A stretch of 64,000 nucleotides of DNA from Uruburuella testudinis (GCF_022870865.1 NZ_CP091508.1:1612001-1676000); one strand, 5' to 3'. Numbered from the stretch's first letter, positions 15,772 through 28,379 are shown. The notes: generated by a model not told the origin, from the sequence alone. Translations and numbers: made by a program.

Positions 15772-16962
15772 TTACAACACTTTAACAATGCTTTCGCACA
15801 AATATCGGATATTGGCGGCGGTGATGCCGGCCACATTAATCCGGCCGGAGCGGACGGCATAAATGGCGAATTCGTCTTTCAGGCGGTCTACTTGATCGGC
15901 ACTCAGGCCGCTGAATGAAAACATGCCGTTTTGGTTCACAATAAAGCTGAAATCCTGCTCTGCACCGTATTCTTTCAGCAAGTCGACAAACTGTTGGCGC
16001 ATTTCTTTGATGCGGCTGCGCATTTCGTCCAATTCGGCCACCCATTGTGCTTTCAGTCCCTCATCTTGCAAAACGATGGCTACGGCACTGCCGCCGTGTG
16101 AAGACGGGTTGGAATACAGCGTGCGGATGATGGTTTTTACCTGGCTGAATGCGCGCACGGCGGTTTCTTCATCGGCAGCAACCAGTGTAAACGCGCCTAC
16201 CCGCTCATTATAAAGACCGAAGTTTTTCGAGTATGAGCTGGCCACCAGCATTTCTTGATGATTGGCGGCAAAGGCGCGCAAACCCACAGCATCTTGCTCC
16301 AAACCGTTGGCAAAACCTTGATAAGCAAAGTCAAACAGCGGCAGCCAGCCTTTTTCGGCCGACATTTCAGCCAAAGTCGCCCATTGCTCCGGTGTGGGGT
16401 CGATGCCGGTGGGGTTGTGGCAGCAGCCGTGCAGCAATACCACATCACCGGCTTGCGCTTGCGACAAATCTTCAATCATGCCGTCCCAGTCCAAATTGTG
16501 GCCGGTTTTGTTGTAATAGCGATAATCGCGGATATTGATATCTACGGCTTTGAAAATGGCGTTATGATTCGGCCAGGTGGGCGCACTGATCCAAACGTTT
16601 TTGGCTTCGGTTTGGCGTTTGATAAATTCGGCAGCCACACGTAAAGCGCCGGTGCCGCCCAGGCTTTGCGCGGTTTTGGCGCGTTTACTGCGCACGATTT
16701 CACTATCGGCGCCAAACAGCAGTTTTTGAGTTTCGGCATTGAATGCGGCCACGCCGTCGATGCCGAGATAATTTTTGGTGTTTTCTGTTTCCAGCAGGCG
16801 TTTTTCTGCTTCTTTAACGGCTTTAACAATCGGGGTTTGGCCGTCGGCATCTTTATACACGCCGATACCGAGATTGACTTTGCCTTCGCGCGTGTCGGCT
16901 TTAAACGCTTCGCCCAAGCCCAAAATCGGATCGGCGGGCGCTGCCTGGATTTTTTCAAACAT
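15772..16962 (-). CDS. tyrB: Aromatic/aspartate aminotransferase
   Basis: PLP-dependent class I aminotransferase of 396 residues, AspC/TyrB subgroup: [11 protein letters not shown] near 31, [45 protein letters not shown] and the PLP lysine in [13 protein letters not shown]; the C-terminal substrate Arg lies in RSGRINVAG. It interconverts aspartate, tyrosine and phenylalanine with their 2-oxo acids. ATG at 16962 follows AAAGGTG; six extra upstream codons are not needed. AspC and TyrB cannot be told apart with certainty; Neisseria copies are usually called tyrB. Confidence 0.9.
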   Translation of the reverse strand: MFEKIQAAPADPILGLGEAFKADTREGKVNLGIGVYKDADGQTPIVKAVKEAEKRLLETENTKNYLGIDGVAAFNAETQKLLFGADSEIVRSKRAKTAQSLGGTGALRVAAEFIKRQTEAKNVWISAPTWPNHNAIFKAVDINIRDYRYYNKTGHNLDWDGMIEDLSQAQAGDVVLLHGCCHNPTGIDPTPEQWATLAEMSAEKGWLPLFDFAYQGFANGLEQDAVGLRAFAANHQEMLVASSYSKNFGLYNERVGAFTLVAADEETAVRAFSQVKTIIRTLYSNPSSHGGSAVAIVLQDEGLKAQWVAELDEMRSRIKEMRQQFVDLLKEYGAEQDFSFIVNQNGMFSFSGLSADQVDRLKDEFAIYAVRSGRINVAGITAANIRYLCESIVKVL

Positions 16963-17174
16963 AATGACACCTTTCTGCAATGAAAACGGGATAAAAATAA
17001 GGAAATCCAGCTTGGAATCTTACCCCTTTTAAAAGGGGTTGGAAACAATTTCAGGCAGATTATTTGGCTTATATCATGAATGCCTTTCAAAGCGGTGTTC
17101 TCTGATTGCCGGCTTTACAAATCAGCGATAAACCCACAAAATCGGTTTTCCGTAAATCTGCAAAGGAAACACTG

Positions 17175-17459
17175 ATGTTAAAAGTAAACCAGTATTTTGA
17201 TGGCAAAGTGGCCTCTATCGCGTTGAACACTGCCACATTGCCGGCAACGGTGGGGGTGATGCTGCCGGGCGAATATACTTTCGGCACCCAACAATTTGAA
17301 ACGATGACCGTTATCAGCGGTGCGTTAACCGTGCTGCTGCCGGGTGCGGCGCAATGGCAGACTTTTGCGGACGGCGACAGTTTTACTGTGGCGGCAAATC
17401 AGGAATTTAAAGTGCAGGTAGCGGCGGATACGGCTTATTTTTGTACTTATGGAGAATAA
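17175..17459 (+). CDS. ppnP: Pyrimidine/purine nucleoside phosphorylase
   Basis: A 94-residue single-domain cupin of the PpnP (YaiE, DUF1255) family, which phosphorolyses several nucleosides. Family features: [11 protein letters not shown] at 4-14, [23 protein letters not shown] in the core and the end [12 protein letters not shown] at 17175 has AAAGGA nine bases before it; a longer frame from 17106 has no support. A partial family A repeat starts three bases after the stop. Confidence 0.9.
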   Translation: MLKVNQYFDGKVASIALNTATLPATVGVMLPGEYTFGTQQFETMTVISGALTVLLPGAAQWQTFADGDSFTVAANQEFKVQVAADTAYFCTYGE

Positions 17460-17461
17460 GT

Positions 17462-17540
17462 CTAGTGTGTTCTGATCACTCGATTTACAAGTGCTTTTTG
17501 CCTCTGAAAATGCATCTGTTTTTTTCCGAATGAGTATCAT
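17462..17540 (+). repeat. Family A repeat, left-half fragment
   Basis: CTAGTGTGTTCTGATCACTCG then ATTTACAAGTGCTTTTTGCC and CTGAAAATGCATCTG match the left half of the full copies. The right half is missing and is replaced by the palindromic terminator. Confidence 0.7.
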
Positions 17541-17543
17541 AAA

Positions 17544-17571
17544 AAACGGCATACCATATGGTATGCCGTTT
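17544..17571 (-). terminator. Perfect 28-base palindrome, terminator of bfrB
   Basis: AAACGGCATACC, centre ATAT, GGTATGCCGTTT: a perfect palindrome. On the minus strand it is followed by a run of T, 43 bases beyond the bfrB stop, as expected for a rho-independent terminator. The plus strand lacks a T run. Confidence 0.75.
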
Positions 17572-17613
17572 GCTTGGGGTTGAGAACCTCTGTATTTGGC
17601 AGTGGTTTGTGTT

Positions 17614-18087
17614 TTAGTCCTCTTGCGCCCCGTGTTGCAGGTAGTTGGGCAAGCCCATGCCTGCAATCAATTCTTGCTGTGTTTCCAGCCAATCGATATG
17701 CTCTTCATTGGTGTTTTTCTGCTTTTCCAACAGGCTGCGGCTGACGTAGTCTTGCTTTTCTTCGCATATGGCAATTGCAGCCACCAGCGCTTCATGTTTT
17801 TCACGCTCTTTGGTCAAATCGCACTGAATGATTTCTTCAGTGTTTTCACCAATCAGCAATTTACCCAATTCTTGCAGGTTCGGCAGGCCTTCCAGCAACA
17901 GAATGCGCTCGATAATATCATCAGCGGCTTTCATTTCCACAATAGACTGCTTGTAAAAATGCTCGCCCAGCTCTTCCAAACCCCAGTTTTTCAAAATACG
18001 GGCGTGCAGAAAATACTGGTTGATGGTCACCAGCAGCAAACCCAAATTTTTATTCAGTTCGCGGTTAACAATGGGATCGCCCTTCAT
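17614..18087 (-). CDS. bfrB: Bacterioferritin, haem-ligand subunit type
   Basis: A 157-residue four-helix ferritin subunit. Aligned by eye to E. coli Bfr it keeps Met52, the axial haem ligand, but has Leu at position 18 and Ala at 54 in place of the ferroxidase Glu and His. So it should bind haem at dimer faces yet lack a complete di-iron site. This matches the Neisseria BfrB type, which co-assembles with BfrA into a mixed 24-mer for iron storage and peroxide protection. AAAGGAGCCTGTT precedes the ATG. It follows bfrA by 45 bases in one operon. Confidence 0.93.
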   Translation of the reverse strand: MKGDPIVNRELNKNLGLLLVTINQYFLHARILKNWGLEELGEHFYKQSIVEMKAADDIIERILLLEGLPNLQELGKLLIGENTEEIIQCDLTKEREKHEALVAAIAICEEKQDYVSRSLLEKQKNTNEEHIDWLETQQELIAGMGLPNYLQHGAQED

Positions 18088-18132
18088 AACAGGCTCCTTT
18101 TTAATGTGATGTGTATCAGGGTGCAGTTCGGT

Positions 18133-18597
18133 TTACAGCTGGCTTTGCAGGTAGTTTTGCAAACCCAAAAGCTCGATCAGGCGCAGTTGCTGCTCCAACC
18201 AATGTGCGTGGTCTTCTTCAGTGTCTTTTAATTGTGCCACCAGCATATCGCGGGTCACATAATCCTGTTTTTCTTCGCACAGTTTGACGCCTTTTTTCAA
18301 ATTGGCGCGTACTTCATATTCAGTATTTAAATCAGCTTTAAGCATGGCCGGCACATCTGCACCGATATTCAATGCATCAGGCGTCATTTTCGGCGTGCCT
18401 TCCAGCATCAAAATGCGGCGGATAAAATCTTCGGCATGCTGGGTTTCTTCTTCCATTTCATGATTGATGCGCTCGAAAAGCTTGTTGTAGCCCCATTCGG
18501 CATACATGCGCGAATGAATAAAATATTGATCGCGCGCTGCCAGCTCGCCGGCCAGCAATTCGTTCATATAATCGATAACAGCTTTATCGCCCTTCAT
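18133..18597 (-). CDS. bfrA: Bacterioferritin, ferroxidase subunit type
   Basis: A 154-residue bacterioferritin whose ferroxidase residues are intact (Glu18, Glu51, His54, and the EEDHAHWLE pair late in the protein), while position 52 is Thr instead of the haem ligand Met. It is thus the complement of BfrB: iron oxidation here, haem there. ATG at 18597 (MKGDKAV) is the family start; the long upstream frame is leader. First gene of bfrA-bfrB. Minus-strand TACAAT near 18685 is a possible -10. I see no clear Fur box. Confidence 0.93.
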   Translation of the reverse strand: MKGDKAVIDYMNELLAGELAARDQYFIHSRMYAEWGYNKLFERINHEMEEETQHAEDFIRRILMLEGTPKMTPDALNIGADVPAMLKADLNTEYEVRANLKKGVKLCEEKQDYVTRDMLVAQLKDTEEDHAHWLEQQLRLIELLGLQNYLQSQL

Positions 18598-18962
18598 TTG
18601 ATATCCCTTTCTTGATGCAGCCGCAACGCTAAAAAAATGGTGCGGTTTGAAGTTAATAGGGTTGTTGCCAACCTGATGAAGCATATTGTAGCAATATTTC
18701 CCTGATTGTGAAATTTTCTGTTTAAAATACAAACAATTATCAACAGCAAGCCCATGCCTGAAAAGGCCGTCTGAAAAGTTACATGGTTGTTTTATTTTGA
18801 TTTTTATTGAATACTATATTGATAATCTATCACAATTAGAATTTTTATTTACAAAGTTTAACTGCCTCATGGTGTTGCATCTGCAATTACACACAGATTT
18901 GCCACAAAAGCATGCTATAATCTGCGGTTACTTATTGATACCAGCTAAGGCACATTGACGCC
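18598..18962. other. bfrA/typA divergent intergenic region
   Basis: Holds the promoters of bfrAB (minus) and typA (plus). There is one uptake sequence (AGGCCGTCTGAA near 18763) and AT-rich DNA. GATAATCTATC near 18821 is a small inverted repeat that faintly recalls a Fur half site, not enough to call. Confidence 0.4.
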
Positions 18963-20774
18963 ATGAAACAAATCCGCAACATCGCCATTATCGCCCACGT
19001 CGATCACGGCAAAACCACCCTCGTAGACCAACTCTTACGCCAATCAGGCACATTCCGCGCCAACCAGCAGGTTGACGAGCGCGTGATGGACAGCAACGAT
19101 CTTGAAAAAGAACGCGGCATTACCATTTTGGCCAAAAACACCGCCATCGAATACGAAGGCTACCACATCAATATCGTCGACACCCCCGGACACGCCGATT
19201 TCGGCGGCGAAGTGGAACGCGTTTTAGGCATGGTCGATTGCGTGGTATTGCTGGTTGATGCACAAGAAGGCCCGATGCCGCAAACCCGTTTTGTGACCAA
19301 AAAAGCACTGGCGCTCGGCCTGAAGCCGATTGTTGTCATCAACAAAATCGACAAACCGAGTGCGCGCCCGAGCTGGGTAATCGACCAAACATTTGAATTG
19401 TTCGACAAACTCGGTGCCACCGACGAACAGCTCGATTTCCCCATCGTTTATGCTTCAGGCTTGAGCGGCTTTGCCAAGCTGGAAGAAGAAGACGCCAGCG
19501 ACGACATGCGCCCGCTGTTCGAAACCATTTTGAAACACACCCCCGCACCGAGCGGCAATGTTGATGCACCGCTGCAATTGCAGATTTCCCAACTCGATTA
19601 CGACAACTACACCGGCCGTCTCGGCATCGGCCGCATTCTGAACGGCCGCATCAAGCCCGGCCAGGCAGTTGCCGTAATGAATCATGACAAACAAGTGGCG
19701 CAGGGCCGCATCAACCAGCTTTTAGGTTTTAAAGGCTTGGAACGTGTGCCGCAAGACGAAGCCGAAGCCGGCGAAATCGTGATTATTTCCGGTATCGACG
19801 ACATCGGCATCGGTGTAACCATCTGCGAAAAAGACAACCCTGCCGGCCTGCCGATGCTCAGCGTGGACGAGCCCACACTGACCATGGACTTTATGGTCAA
19901 CACTTCGCCGCTGGCCGGCACCGAAGGCAAGTTTGTCACTTCGCGCCAAATCCGCGACCGCCTGCAAAAAGAGCTGCTGACCAACGTTGCCCTGCGCGTG
20001 GAAGACACCGATGATGCCGATGTATTCCGCGTATCCGGCCGCGGCGAACTGCATCTGACCATCTTGCTGGAAAACATGCGCCGCGAAGGTTACGAGCTGG
20101 CCGTGGCCAAACCGCGCGTGGTTTACCGTGACATCGACGGCCAAAAATGCGAACCGTATGAAAACCTGACGGTTGACGTGCCGGACGAAAACCAAGGCGC
20201 AGTAATGGAAGAGTTGGGCCGCCGCCGTGGCGAACTCACCAACATGGAAAGCGACGGCCAAGGCCGCACCCGTGTTGAATACCACATTCCCGCGCGCGGC
20301 CTGATTGGCTTTCAAGGCGAATTCATGACCCTCACCCGCGGCACCGGCCTGATGAGCCACGTGTTTGACGACTACGCCCCGGTAAAACCCGACATGCCCG
20401 GCCGCCACAACGGCGTTTTGGTATCGCAGGAAAATGGCGAAGCTGTGGCTTATGCCCTGTGGAATCTGGAAGACCGCGGCCGCATGTTTGTATCGCCCGG
20501 CGACAAAATTTATGAAGGCATGATTATCGGCATTCACAGCCGCGACAACGACTTGGTGGTCAACCCGCTCAAAGGCAAAAAGCTCACCAACGTACGCGCC
20601 AGCGGCACCGATGAAGCCGTGCGCCTGACCACGCCCATCAAGCTCACGCTCGAAAGCGCAGTTGAATTTATCGATGACGATGAATTGGTAGAAATTACCC
20701 CGCAATCTATCCGTCTGCGCAAACGCTGGCTGCAAGAGCACGAACGCCGCAAACATTTTAAAAAGCTTGATTAA
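18963..20774 (+). CDS. typA: Translational GTPase TypA/BipA
   Basis: Ribosome-binding GTPase of 603 residues used in ribosome assembly and stress or cold growth. Domains in order: G domain with [15 protein letters not shown], the RGITI switch, DTPGHADF and NKIDK; EF-Tu-like domain II; EF-G-like domains III and V; and the BipA-specific C-terminal domain (HNGVLVSQE..., [20 protein letters not shown]). Length is normal. Monocistronic: promoter in the divergent gap from bfrA, paired uptake-sequence terminator 17 bases after the stop. Confidence 0.97.
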   Translation: MKQIRNIAIIAHVDHGKTTLVDQLLRQSGTFRANQQVDERVMDSNDLEKERGITILAKNTAIEYEGYHINIVDTPGHADFGGEVERVLGMVDCVVLLVDAQEGPMPQTRFVTKKALALGLKPIVVINKIDKPSARPSWVIDQTFELFDKLGATDEQLDFPIVYASGLSGFAKLEEEDASDDMRPLFETILKHTPAPSGNVDAPLQLQISQLDYDNYTGRLGIGRILNGRIKPGQAVAVMNHDKQVAQGRINQLLGFKGLERVPQDEAEAGEIVIISGIDDIGIGVTICEKDNPAGLPMLSVDEPTLTMDFMVNTSPLAGTEGKFVTSRQIRDRLQKELLTNVALRVEDTDDADVFRVSGRGELHLTILLENMRREGYELAVAKPRVVYRDIDGQKCEPYENLTVDVPDENQGAVMEELGRRRGELTNMESDGQGRTRVEYHIPARGLIGFQGEFMTLTRGTGLMSHVFDDYAPVKPDMPGRHNGVLVSQENGEAVAYALWNLEDRGRMFVSPGDKIYEGMIIGIHSRDNDLVVNPLKGKKLTNVRASGTDEAVRLTTPIKLTLESAVEFIDDDELVEITPQSIRLRKRWLQEHERRKHFKKLD

Positions 20775-20791
20775 TCGGTTTTTTACCATCA

Positions 20792-20826
20792 AAGGCCGTC
20801 TGAAACACTATTTTCAGACGGCCTTT
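20792..20826 (+). terminator. Uptake-sequence terminator after typA
   Basis: AAGGCCGTCTGAAA and TTTCAGACGGCCTTTT form a hairpin ending in a short T run, directly after typA. Confidence 0.85.
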
Positions 20827-20968
20827 TATCGCTTGAGGCAAAACGGCAGATACCCGTTCGAAATAAAAATTTCTTTACCATACTGCCCGCAGCACTCTTG
20901 ATAAATCGCCTTTCTGCCCGATATTGAGGCCATCTCAAACTTTCTTTTTTTACGGAAAACACAACACC

Positions 20969-21562
20969 ATGAAAAAACTGATTGCCCTTGCCGCCCTCTC
21001 CGCTTTCGCGCTGGCCGCCTGCAAAGACAATACCCAAGCACAGCTGCAAGAGCAGCAAAAACAAATCGAAGCCCTGCAACAGCAGCTGGCACAGCAAAAC
21101 ACCAATGCCCAGCAAGACAACACCGTTTACGAGCTGACCACCGACGCTGTGAAAGATACCATTCCGGCCGAATTTCAGGCTAACGGCAACAACGGCGAGC
21201 CGGTTACCGGCACCGACGGCCAACAATATATTTATGACCAATCAACCGGCAGCTGGCTGTTGCAAAGCCTGATCGGTGCTGCCGCCGGTGCTTTTATCGG
21301 CAATGCCTTGGCCAATAAATTTCAAAAAGCCAAGGCCGACACCCCCGCCGCCCGCCGTGCACAAGCGAATTATTACCAGTCAAGCCAATACCGCGGCCAA
21401 ACCAGCCAGCAGTTGAACACCCGCAGTGTGCCCGCACAAAATGCAGCAGCAGCCAACGCCAACAGCCAAAACCGCGCCGCCACGCCGAATTACCGTCAAG
21501 CCAACAAAGCGCCGTCAAACTATCGCAAGCCGGCACGCCGCGGTTTCGGGCGCCGCCGCTGA
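20969..21562 (+). CDS. Putative lipoprotein with Gly-zipper segment
   Basis: A 197-residue predicted lipoprotein: signal peptide with lipobox LAAC (Cys near 18), a Gln-rich coiled coil (QLQEQQKQIEALQQQL), a middle part with YIYDQSTGSWLLQ, a Gly/Ala membrane-active stretch (LIGAAAGAFIGNALA) and a long basic, Asn/Gln/Arg-rich tail ending RRGFGRRR. The Gly-zipper is typical of proteins that insert in or pack on membranes; the basic tail may bind cell-wall polymers or nucleic acid. ATG at 20969 starts a normal signal peptide; 15 upstream codons are AT-rich leader. Conserved-looking in Neisseria but I do not know a function. Confidence 0.7.
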   Translation: MKKLIALAALSAFALAACKDNTQAQLQEQQKQIEALQQQLAQQNTNAQQDNTVYELTTDAVKDTIPAEFQANGNNGEPVTGTDGQQYIYDQSTGSWLLQSLIGAAAGAFIGNALANKFQKAKADTPAARRAQANYYQSSQYRGQTSQQLNTRSVPAQNAAAANANSQNRAATPNYRQANKAPSNYRKPARRGFGRRR

Positions 21563-21669
21563 TGCAAAAGCCGTCTGAAGGCAGTTTTTCCGGCATAGGA
21601 AAAACCCGCAGCGAAAGATAAAGCTACGCTATCAAGCTTTCAGACGGCCTGTTTCAATAGTACAATCGG

Positions 21670-21833
21670 GGGCATCCTAACCATTCGATTTATGAGTGCC
21701 TTTGGCCGCAAAAAACGCATCTGCCACATCAAAAGTTTTGTAAGATGCCCAATGCTGCTGCGTTTTTTTGCCTGACATCTGCATTTTCAGGAACAAAAAT
21801 CTCTCCATAAACGAATGGTCAGAACACCCTAGA
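21670..21833 (+). repeat. Family A repeat, full copy
   Basis: Runs from GCATCCTAACCATTCGATTTA to AACGAATGGTCAGAACACCC plus TAG. The body carries the same ordered blocks as the copy at 3708 (AACGCATCTGC, GTAAGATGCCCAAT, GCTGCGTTTTTTTGCCTG, CATCTGCATTTTCAGGAAC). It fills most of the 313-base gap between the lipoprotein gene and trxB; the rest is a loose pair of uptake sequences around 21571 and 21641. Confidence 0.8.
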
Positions 21834-21866
21834 GCATGAAATCAAACAAGCATATTAGCATATTAA

Positions 21867-22826
<960 letters not shown>

Positions 22827-22843
22827 AACGATTATCATTGTTC

Positions 22844-22877
22844 AGGCCGTCTGAAACCTCAATTTTTCAGACGGCCT
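22844..22877 (+). terminator. Uptake-sequence terminator after trxB
   Basis: AGGCCGTCTGAAA and TTTCAGACGGCCT pair across an eight-base loop 18 bases after the stop. Confidence 0.8.
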
Positions 22878-22938
22878 TGAAGAATCACCGCCCCACCCCA
22901 TTTCTATCAAATCCAACCCTCTTTAAAAAGGATGCTTC

Positions 22939-23430
22939 ATGATTAAACTGCACACCAACTTCGGCACAATCGGTATCGAGCTCGACCATGAAAAAGCACC
23001 GGCTACCGCCGCCAATTTCGAACAATATGTTAAAGACGGCTTTTACGACGGCGTAATTTTCCACCGCGTGATTAAAGGCTTTATGATTCAGGGCGGCGGC
23101 ATGGATGAAAACATGAACGAAAAAGCCACCCGCGAGCCGATTCAAAACGAAGCCCAAAACGGCCTCAAAAACGACAAATACACCATCGCCATGGCCCGCA
23201 CCCAAGCCCCTCATTCGGCTTCGGCGCAATTTTTCATCAACACCAAAGACAACACCTTTTTGAACCACACCGAGCCGAGCATGCACGGTTGGGGTTATGC
23301 CGTATTCGGTAAAGTGGTAGAAGGCCAAGATGTGGTTGATGCCATCGAAGGCGTGGCCACCAAACGCCATGGTTATCATGATGACGTGCCGGCAGATGCG
23401 GTCGTGATTACCAAAGCAGAAATCGTTTAA
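22939..23430 (+). CDS. ppiB: Peptidyl-prolyl cis-trans isomerase B (cyclophilin)
   Basis: Cytoplasmic cyclophilin of 163 residues without a signal peptide. Catalytic and binding motifs: [13 protein letters not shown] (Arg/Phe/Gln active site residues near 48-58), [18 protein letters not shown] and [14 protein letters not shown]. Catalyses X-Pro isomerisation during folding. AAAAGGATGCTTC is the ribosome site. Both repeat families lie downstream. Confidence 0.95.
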   Translation: MIKLHTNFGTIGIELDHEKAPATAANFEQYVKDGFYDGVIFHRVIKGFMIQGGGMDENMNEKATREPIQNEAQNGLKNDKYTIAMARTQAPHSASAQFFINTKDNTFLNHTEPSMHGWGYAVFGKVVEGQDVVDAIEGVATKRHGYHDDVPADAVVITKAEIV

Positions 23431-23501
23431 GCCCGAGCCGTTGCACGACAAGCGCGGCGCAAGCCGGAAATTTTTGCCCCTCTGAAGTCAAGTCATCTGA
23501 T

Positions 23502-23557
23502 TAATACCCATTCATAAAGGCGGCGAACCGTTAGATTATTTTTGTGCATGGGTATTA
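23502..23557. repeat. Family B repeat, short form
   Basis: TAATACCCATTCATAAAGGC ... TTTTTGTGCATGGGTATTA: inverted ends with about 20 bases between, containing GGCGGCGAACCGTTAG. One of the shortest copies. Confidence 0.75.
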
Positions 23558-23559
23558 AG

Positions 23560-23598
23560 AAGGCCGTCTGAAAGTATTTTTAACTTTCAGACGGCCTT
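23560..23598 (+). terminator. Uptake-sequence hairpin between the two repeats
   Basis: AAGGCCGTCTGAAAGT pairs with ACTTTCAGACGGCCTT. It is 130 bases after ppiB, directly between a B copy and a decayed A copy. Confidence 0.65.
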
Positions 23599-23604
23599 CT
23601 TTTA

Positions 23605-23760
23605 TAGGGTGTTCCCGATCTCCGCTTACATTTTACATCATTAGAAAATGCAAACTGGCTCAGTGGAAAATGCAGTCAGTGGAAAATGCAGTAAGATTGG
23701 ATATCTTGCAGTTACTTGGCGTTAGGGTATCCTGACCCATTCAGAATGATTCAGAATAAT
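23605..23760 (+). repeat. Family A repeat, decayed copy with internal tandem duplication
   Basis: Left end TAGGGTGTTCCCGATC and right end TTAGGGTATCCTGACCCATT flank a body with AAGATTGGATATCTTGCAG. The 16-base unit CAGTGGAAAATGCAGT is present twice in tandem at 23661-23692 with no mismatch. The right end is about 10-25 bases from the glnB stop. Confidence 0.6.
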
Positions 23761-23769
23761 CTGATTACC

Positions 23770-24120
<351 letters not shown>

Positions 24121-24347
24121 TTAATAGATTGATCGGTTTATTTCACGATAAAATTAACATAAAGCTTTATTTTATTCAATCAACTTTCAAGCATCTGCCA
24201 AAGAGGCCCAACAAGCCGCTTGAGGCCGTCTGAAAGTTGCTTTTGCAGCCCCCTGTTTTAATATTACGGCATCAAAATTCCCAAGCAGCACACATCAATT
24301 TGGCGTACAATTCGGGTTCTTTCCAACCGCATCTGTGAGCCGAATCC

Positions 24348-27300
24348 ATGTCTGTCGTTTTACCCTTGCGCGGCGCTACTGCCTTATCTGATTTCCGTGT
24401 TGAAAAATTATTACAAAAAGCCGCAGCCGCCGGTTTGCCCGAAGCCGGATTAAGCAGCGAATTTTGGTATTTTGCCAGCAGCACCACCGCGCCGGATGCC
24501 GACACCGTTGCCAAATTGCAGGCCCTTCTTGCTGCCGAAAGTGTTCCCCAAACCCCCGCAGCTTCAGACGGCCTGCATTTATTTTTGATTACCCCGCGCA
24601 TCGGCACCATTTCGCCTTGGGCATCGAAAGCCACCGATATCGCCCGCAACTGCGGCCTTGCGCATATCGAGCGCATCGAACGCGGCATGGCAGTTTGGAT
24701 TGAAGGCAGCCTTACCGATGAGCAGAAGCAGCAATGGGCGGCGCTGCTGCACGACCGCATGACCGAAAGCGTATTGCCCGACTTTCAGACGGCCTCTGCA
24801 CTGTTTGCCCACCCGCAGGCGCAAACCTTTGCCACGGTTGACGTATTGGGCGCAGGCCGAGAGGCCTTGGTGCAAGCCAACCGCGAATTGGGCTTGGCGC
24901 TCTCGCCCGATGAAATCGACTATCTGGTTGAAAACTACCAAATCCTCAAGCGCAATCCCAGCGATGTCGAGCTGATGATGTTTGCTCAAGCAAATTCCGA
25001 ACATTGCCGCCACAAAATTTTCAATGCCGATTTTATTCTTGACGGTGAAACACAGCCCAAATCATTGTTCGGCATGATACGCGACACCCACAACGCCCAT
25101 CCCGAAGGCACGGTAGTGGCCTATAAAGACAATTCCTCCGTGATCGAAGGCGCCAAAATCGAGCGTTTCTATCCGAGCGCTGCCGAAGGCCAGGCTTACC
25201 GCTTCCATGAAGAAGACACCCACATCATCATGAAAGTGGAAACCCACAACCACCCCACCGCCATCGCGCCGTTTGCCGGCGCAGCCACCGGTGCGGGCGG
25301 TGAAATCCGCGATGAAGGCGCCACCGGCAAAGGTTCGCGTCCGAAAGCCGGCCTCACCGGTTTTTCCGTGTCCAACCTCAACATCCCCGGCGCAGAGCAG
25401 CCGTGGGAGCAATACAGCGCCACAGAAACCGCTTACGGCAAACCCGGCCACATCAGCAGCCCGCTCGACATCATGCTCGAAGGCCCGATTGGCGGCGCGG
25501 CGTTTAACAACGAATTCGGCCGCCCCAACCTGCTCGGCTATTTCCGCACCTTTGAAGAACAACACAACGGCCAGATGCGCGGCTACCACAAGCCCATTAT
25601 GATTGCCGGCGGCTTGGGCAGCATTCAGGCGCAGCAAACACATAAAGACGAAATCCCCGCCGGGGCGCTGCTGATCCAACTCGGCGGCCCGGGCATGCTC
25701 ATCGGCTTAGGCGGCGGCGCGGCTTCCAGCATGGACACCGGCACCAACAAATCTGATCTCGATTTCAACTCGGTGCAACGCGGCAACCCCGAAATCGAAC
25801 GCCGTGCACAAGAAGTGATCGACCGCTGCTGGCAATTGGGCAGTAACAACCCGATTATCTCGATTCACGATGTCGGCGCGGGGGGGTTGAGCAACGCCTT
25901 TCCCGAGCTGGTAAACGATGCCGGGCGCGGCGCGGTGTTTAAGCTGCGTGATGTGCCGCTGGAAGAACACGGTTTGAGCCCGATGCAGATTTGGTGCAAC
26001 GAAGCGCAAGAGCGTTATGTGTTGGCCATTCTCAAAAAAGATTTGAGCACTTTCCGCACCATCTGCGAGCGCGAACGTTGCCCGTTTGCCGTGGTCGGCA
26101 CCGCTACCGACGACGGCCATCTGCAAGTGCGCGATGATTTGTTTGACAACAACCCGGTTGACCTGCCGCTGAATGTGCTGCTCGGCAAACCGCCCAAAAC
26201 CACCCGCAGCGACAGCAAACAGATGCCGTCTGAAAGCACGTTTGATGCCGGCCAATACGATTTGCGCGAATCTGCCTACCGTGTGTTGCGTCTGCCCACC
26301 GTGGCCGGCAAAAACTTCCTCATTACCATCGGCGACCGCAGTGTCGGCGGCCTGACCCACCGCGACCAAATGGTCGGCCGCTTCCAAACCCCCGTAGCCG
26401 ATGCCGCTGTTACCATGATGGGTTTCCACACCTACCAAGGCGAAGCCATGAGCATGGGCGAAAAACCCACTGTCGCCTTGTTTGACGCCCCCGCATCAGG
26501 CCGCATGGCCGTGGGCGAGGCCATCACCAACATCGCCGCCGTGAATATCGGCAGCATGGGCAATATCAAACTTTCCGCCAACTGGATGGCCGCTTGCGGC
26601 AACGCCGGTGAAGATGAAAAACTCTACCGCACCGTTGAGGCCGTATCACAGCTTTGTCAAACGTTGGACTTGAGTATTCCGGTAGGCAAAGATTCCTTGT
26701 CGATGAAAACCGTGTGGCAGGATGGCGGCGCGCAAAAATCGGTGGTTTCCCCCCTATCGCTGATTATTTCCGCTTTTGCCGCGGTGATCGATGTGCGTAA
26801 AACCATCACACCCGAGCTGGAAAACCGGCCCGACAGCGCCATTTTTGCCATCGACTTGGGTTTCGGCCGCAGCCGTATGGGCGGCAGCGCCTTGGGGCAG
26901 GTGTGGAAAAACATCAGCGGTGTCGCCCCTGATTTAGACAATGCCGCCCACCTGGCCGCATTTTATCAAACCATACAAACGCTGCTGGCCGACGGCAAGC
27001 TTTTGGCCTATCACGACCGCGGCGACGGCGGCCTGTTTGCCACGCTGGCCGAAATGAGCTTTGCCTCACACTTGGGCATGAACCTGGATTTGGCCGTAAT
27101 GATCGAGCAGGCACGGGCCTGTAGCGATAACAGCAAGCTGCAAGATGCCGCCGTGCGTACCTTGTTTAATGAAGAATTGGGCGCCGTCATCCAAGTGGCG
27201 GCCGAAGATATCGAAACGGTTCAGACGGCCTTTGCCCAAGCCGGCCTTGCTGCTGCACTGCATCAAATCGGCAGCATCAACCACAGCGAGCGCCTGCTGA

Positions 27301-28286
27301 TTCAAAACGGCAACACCGTTTTGCTGAATGAAGACCGTCTCGACCTGCAAAAAGCCTGGAGCGAAACCAGTTGGCAGATGCAACGCCTGCGCGACAATCC
27401 CGCCTGTGCCGACAGCGAATACGCATTATTGAGTGATGATAAACGCAGCGCCCTGTTTGCCGATTTGACTTTTGATGTCAACCAAAACATCGCCGCACCG
27501 TTTATCAATAAAGGTGCCCAGCCGAAAATCGCTGTTTTGCGCGAACAAGGCGTTAACGGCCAAATCGAAATGGCCGCCGCCTTTACCCGCGCGGGCTTCG
27601 ATGCCTACGATGTGCACATGAGCGATTTGATGGCAGGCCGTGTGAATCTGCGCGGGTTTAATATGTTAACGGCCTGCGGCGGCTTCAGCTACGGCGATGT
27701 ATTGGGCGCCGGCGAAGGTTGGGCAAAATCGATTTTGTTCCACCCCCAATTGCGCGATATGTTCAGCGCCTTTTTCGAGCGCGCCGACACCCTCACGTTG
27801 GGCGTGTGTAACGGCTGCCAGATGGTGAGCAACTTGGCCGAAATCATTCCCGGCACACAAGTCTGGCCGAAGTTTAAACGCAATGCCAGCGAGCAGTTTG
27901 AAGCACGCTTGAGCATGGTTCACATTCCGAAATCGCCCTCGCTGATTCTGGCCGAAATGGCCGGCAGCAGCCTGCCGGTGGTGGTCAGCCACGGTGAAGG
28001 CCGTGCCGACTTTACCCATTTGGGCGGCAACATTTCAGACGGCCTCAACATTGCTTTGCAATATGTCGACGGTCAAAACCAAATCACCGAGACCTACCCA
28101 CTCAACCCCAACGGCTCGCCGCAAGGTATTGCCGGTGTCACCACTGCCGACGGCCGCGTAACCATCATGATGCCGCACCCCGAGCGCGTATACCGCACCG
28201 CACAGATGAGCTGGGCGCCCGAAGGCTGGGATGAGCTTTCCGGCTGGTATCGCCTGTTTGCCGGCGCACGCAAAGCTCTGGGCTGA
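24348..28286 (+). CDS. purL: Phosphoribosylformylglycinamidine synthase (single-chain)
   Basis: Large purine enzyme of 1312 residues converting FGAR, glutamine and ATP to FGAM. Order: N-terminal PurS-like domain and linker ([13 protein letters not shown] near 220), two FGAM synthase core domains ([41 protein letters not shown]), and the C-terminal glutaminase with the nucleophile Cys in [12 protein letters not shown] and the His/Glu of [10 protein letters not shown]. Full length, no frameshift. ATG at 24348. An uptake sequence lies inside at several places (for example SDGLH near residue 73), as is common in large Neisseria genes. Ends at a paired uptake terminator. Confidence 0.97.
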   Translation: MSVVLPLRGATALSDFRVEKLLQKAAAAGLPEAGLSSEFWYFASSTTAPDADTVAKLQALLAAESVPQTPAASDGLHLFLITPRIGTISPWASKATDIARNCGLAHIERIERGMAVWIEGSLTDEQKQQWAALLHDRMTESVLPDFQTASALFAHPQAQTFATVDVLGAGREALVQANRELGLALSPDEIDYLVENYQILKRNPSDVELMMFAQANSEHCRHKIFNADFILDGETQPKSLFGMIRDTHNAHPEGTVVAYKDNSSVIEGAKIERFYPSAAEGQAYRFHEEDTHIIMKVETHNHPTAIAPFAGAATGAGGEIRDEGATGKGSRPKAGLTGFSVSNLNIPGAEQPWEQYSATETAYGKPGHISSPLDIMLEGPIGGAAFNNEFGRPNLLGYFRTFEEQHNGQMRGYHKPIMIAGGLGSIQAQQTHKDEIPAGALLIQLGGPGMLIGLGGGAASSMDTGTNKSDLDFNSVQRGNPEIERRAQEVIDRCWQLGSNNPIISIHDVGAGGLSNAFPELVNDAGRGAVFKLRDVPLEEHGLSPMQIWCNEAQERYVLAILKKDLSTFRTICERERCPFAVVGTATDDGHLQVRDDLFDNNPVDLPLNVLLGKPPKTTRSDSKQMPSESTFDAGQYDLRESAYRVLRLPTVAGKNFLITIGDRSVGGLTHRDQMVGRFQTPVADAAVTMMGFHTYQGEAMSMGEKPTVALFDAPASGRMAVGEAITNIAAVNIGSMGNIKLSANWMAACGNAGEDEKLYRTVEAVSQLCQTLDLSIPVGKDSLSMKTVWQDGGAQKSVVSPLSLIISAFAAVIDVRKTITPELENRPDSAIFAIDLGFGRSRMGGSALGQVWKNISGVAPDLDNAAHLAAFYQTIQTLLADGKLLAYHDRGDGGLFATLAEMSFASHLGMNLDLAVMIEQARACSDNSKLQDAAVRTLFNEELGAVIQVAAEDIETVQTAFAQAGLAAALHQIGSINHSERLLIQNGNTVLLNEDRLDLQKAWSETSWQMQRLRDNPACADSEYALLSDDKRSALFADLTFDVNQNIAAPFINKGAQPKIAVLREQGVNGQIEMAAAFTRAGFDAYDVHMSDLMAGRVNLRGFNMLTACGGFSYGDVLGAGEGWAKSILFHPQLRDMFSAFFERADTLTLGVCNGCQMVSNLAEIIPGTQVWPKFKRNASEQFEARLSMVHIPKSPSLILAEMAGSSLPVVVSHGEGRADFTHLGGNISDGLNIALQYVDGQNQITETYPLNPNGSPQGIAGVTTADGRVTIMMPHPERVYRTAQMSWAPEGWDELSGWYRLFAGARKALG

Positions 28287-28311
28287 TGCTTCATCATCTG
28301 TAACCAAACCA

Positions 28312-28340
28312 CAGGCCGTCTGAACGTTTCAGACGGCCTG
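28312..28340 (+). terminator. Uptake-sequence terminator after purL
   Basis: CAGGCCGTCTGAAC and GTTTCAGACGGCCTG form a tight hairpin 26 bases after the purL stop. Confidence 0.8.
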
Positions 28341-28379
28341 TATCTTTAAAAACCCTTTAAAACATTTATGGAGCCCATA

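Noticed and set aside
18815..18832. A Fur box between bfrA and typA
   Set aside because: GATAATCTATC is a short inverted repeat only; the hexamer array of a Fur site is not present.
19722..20792. A 356-codon minus-strand frame opposite typA
   Set aside because: Shadow of the GC-rich third positions of typA; its translation has no family features and typA is certain.
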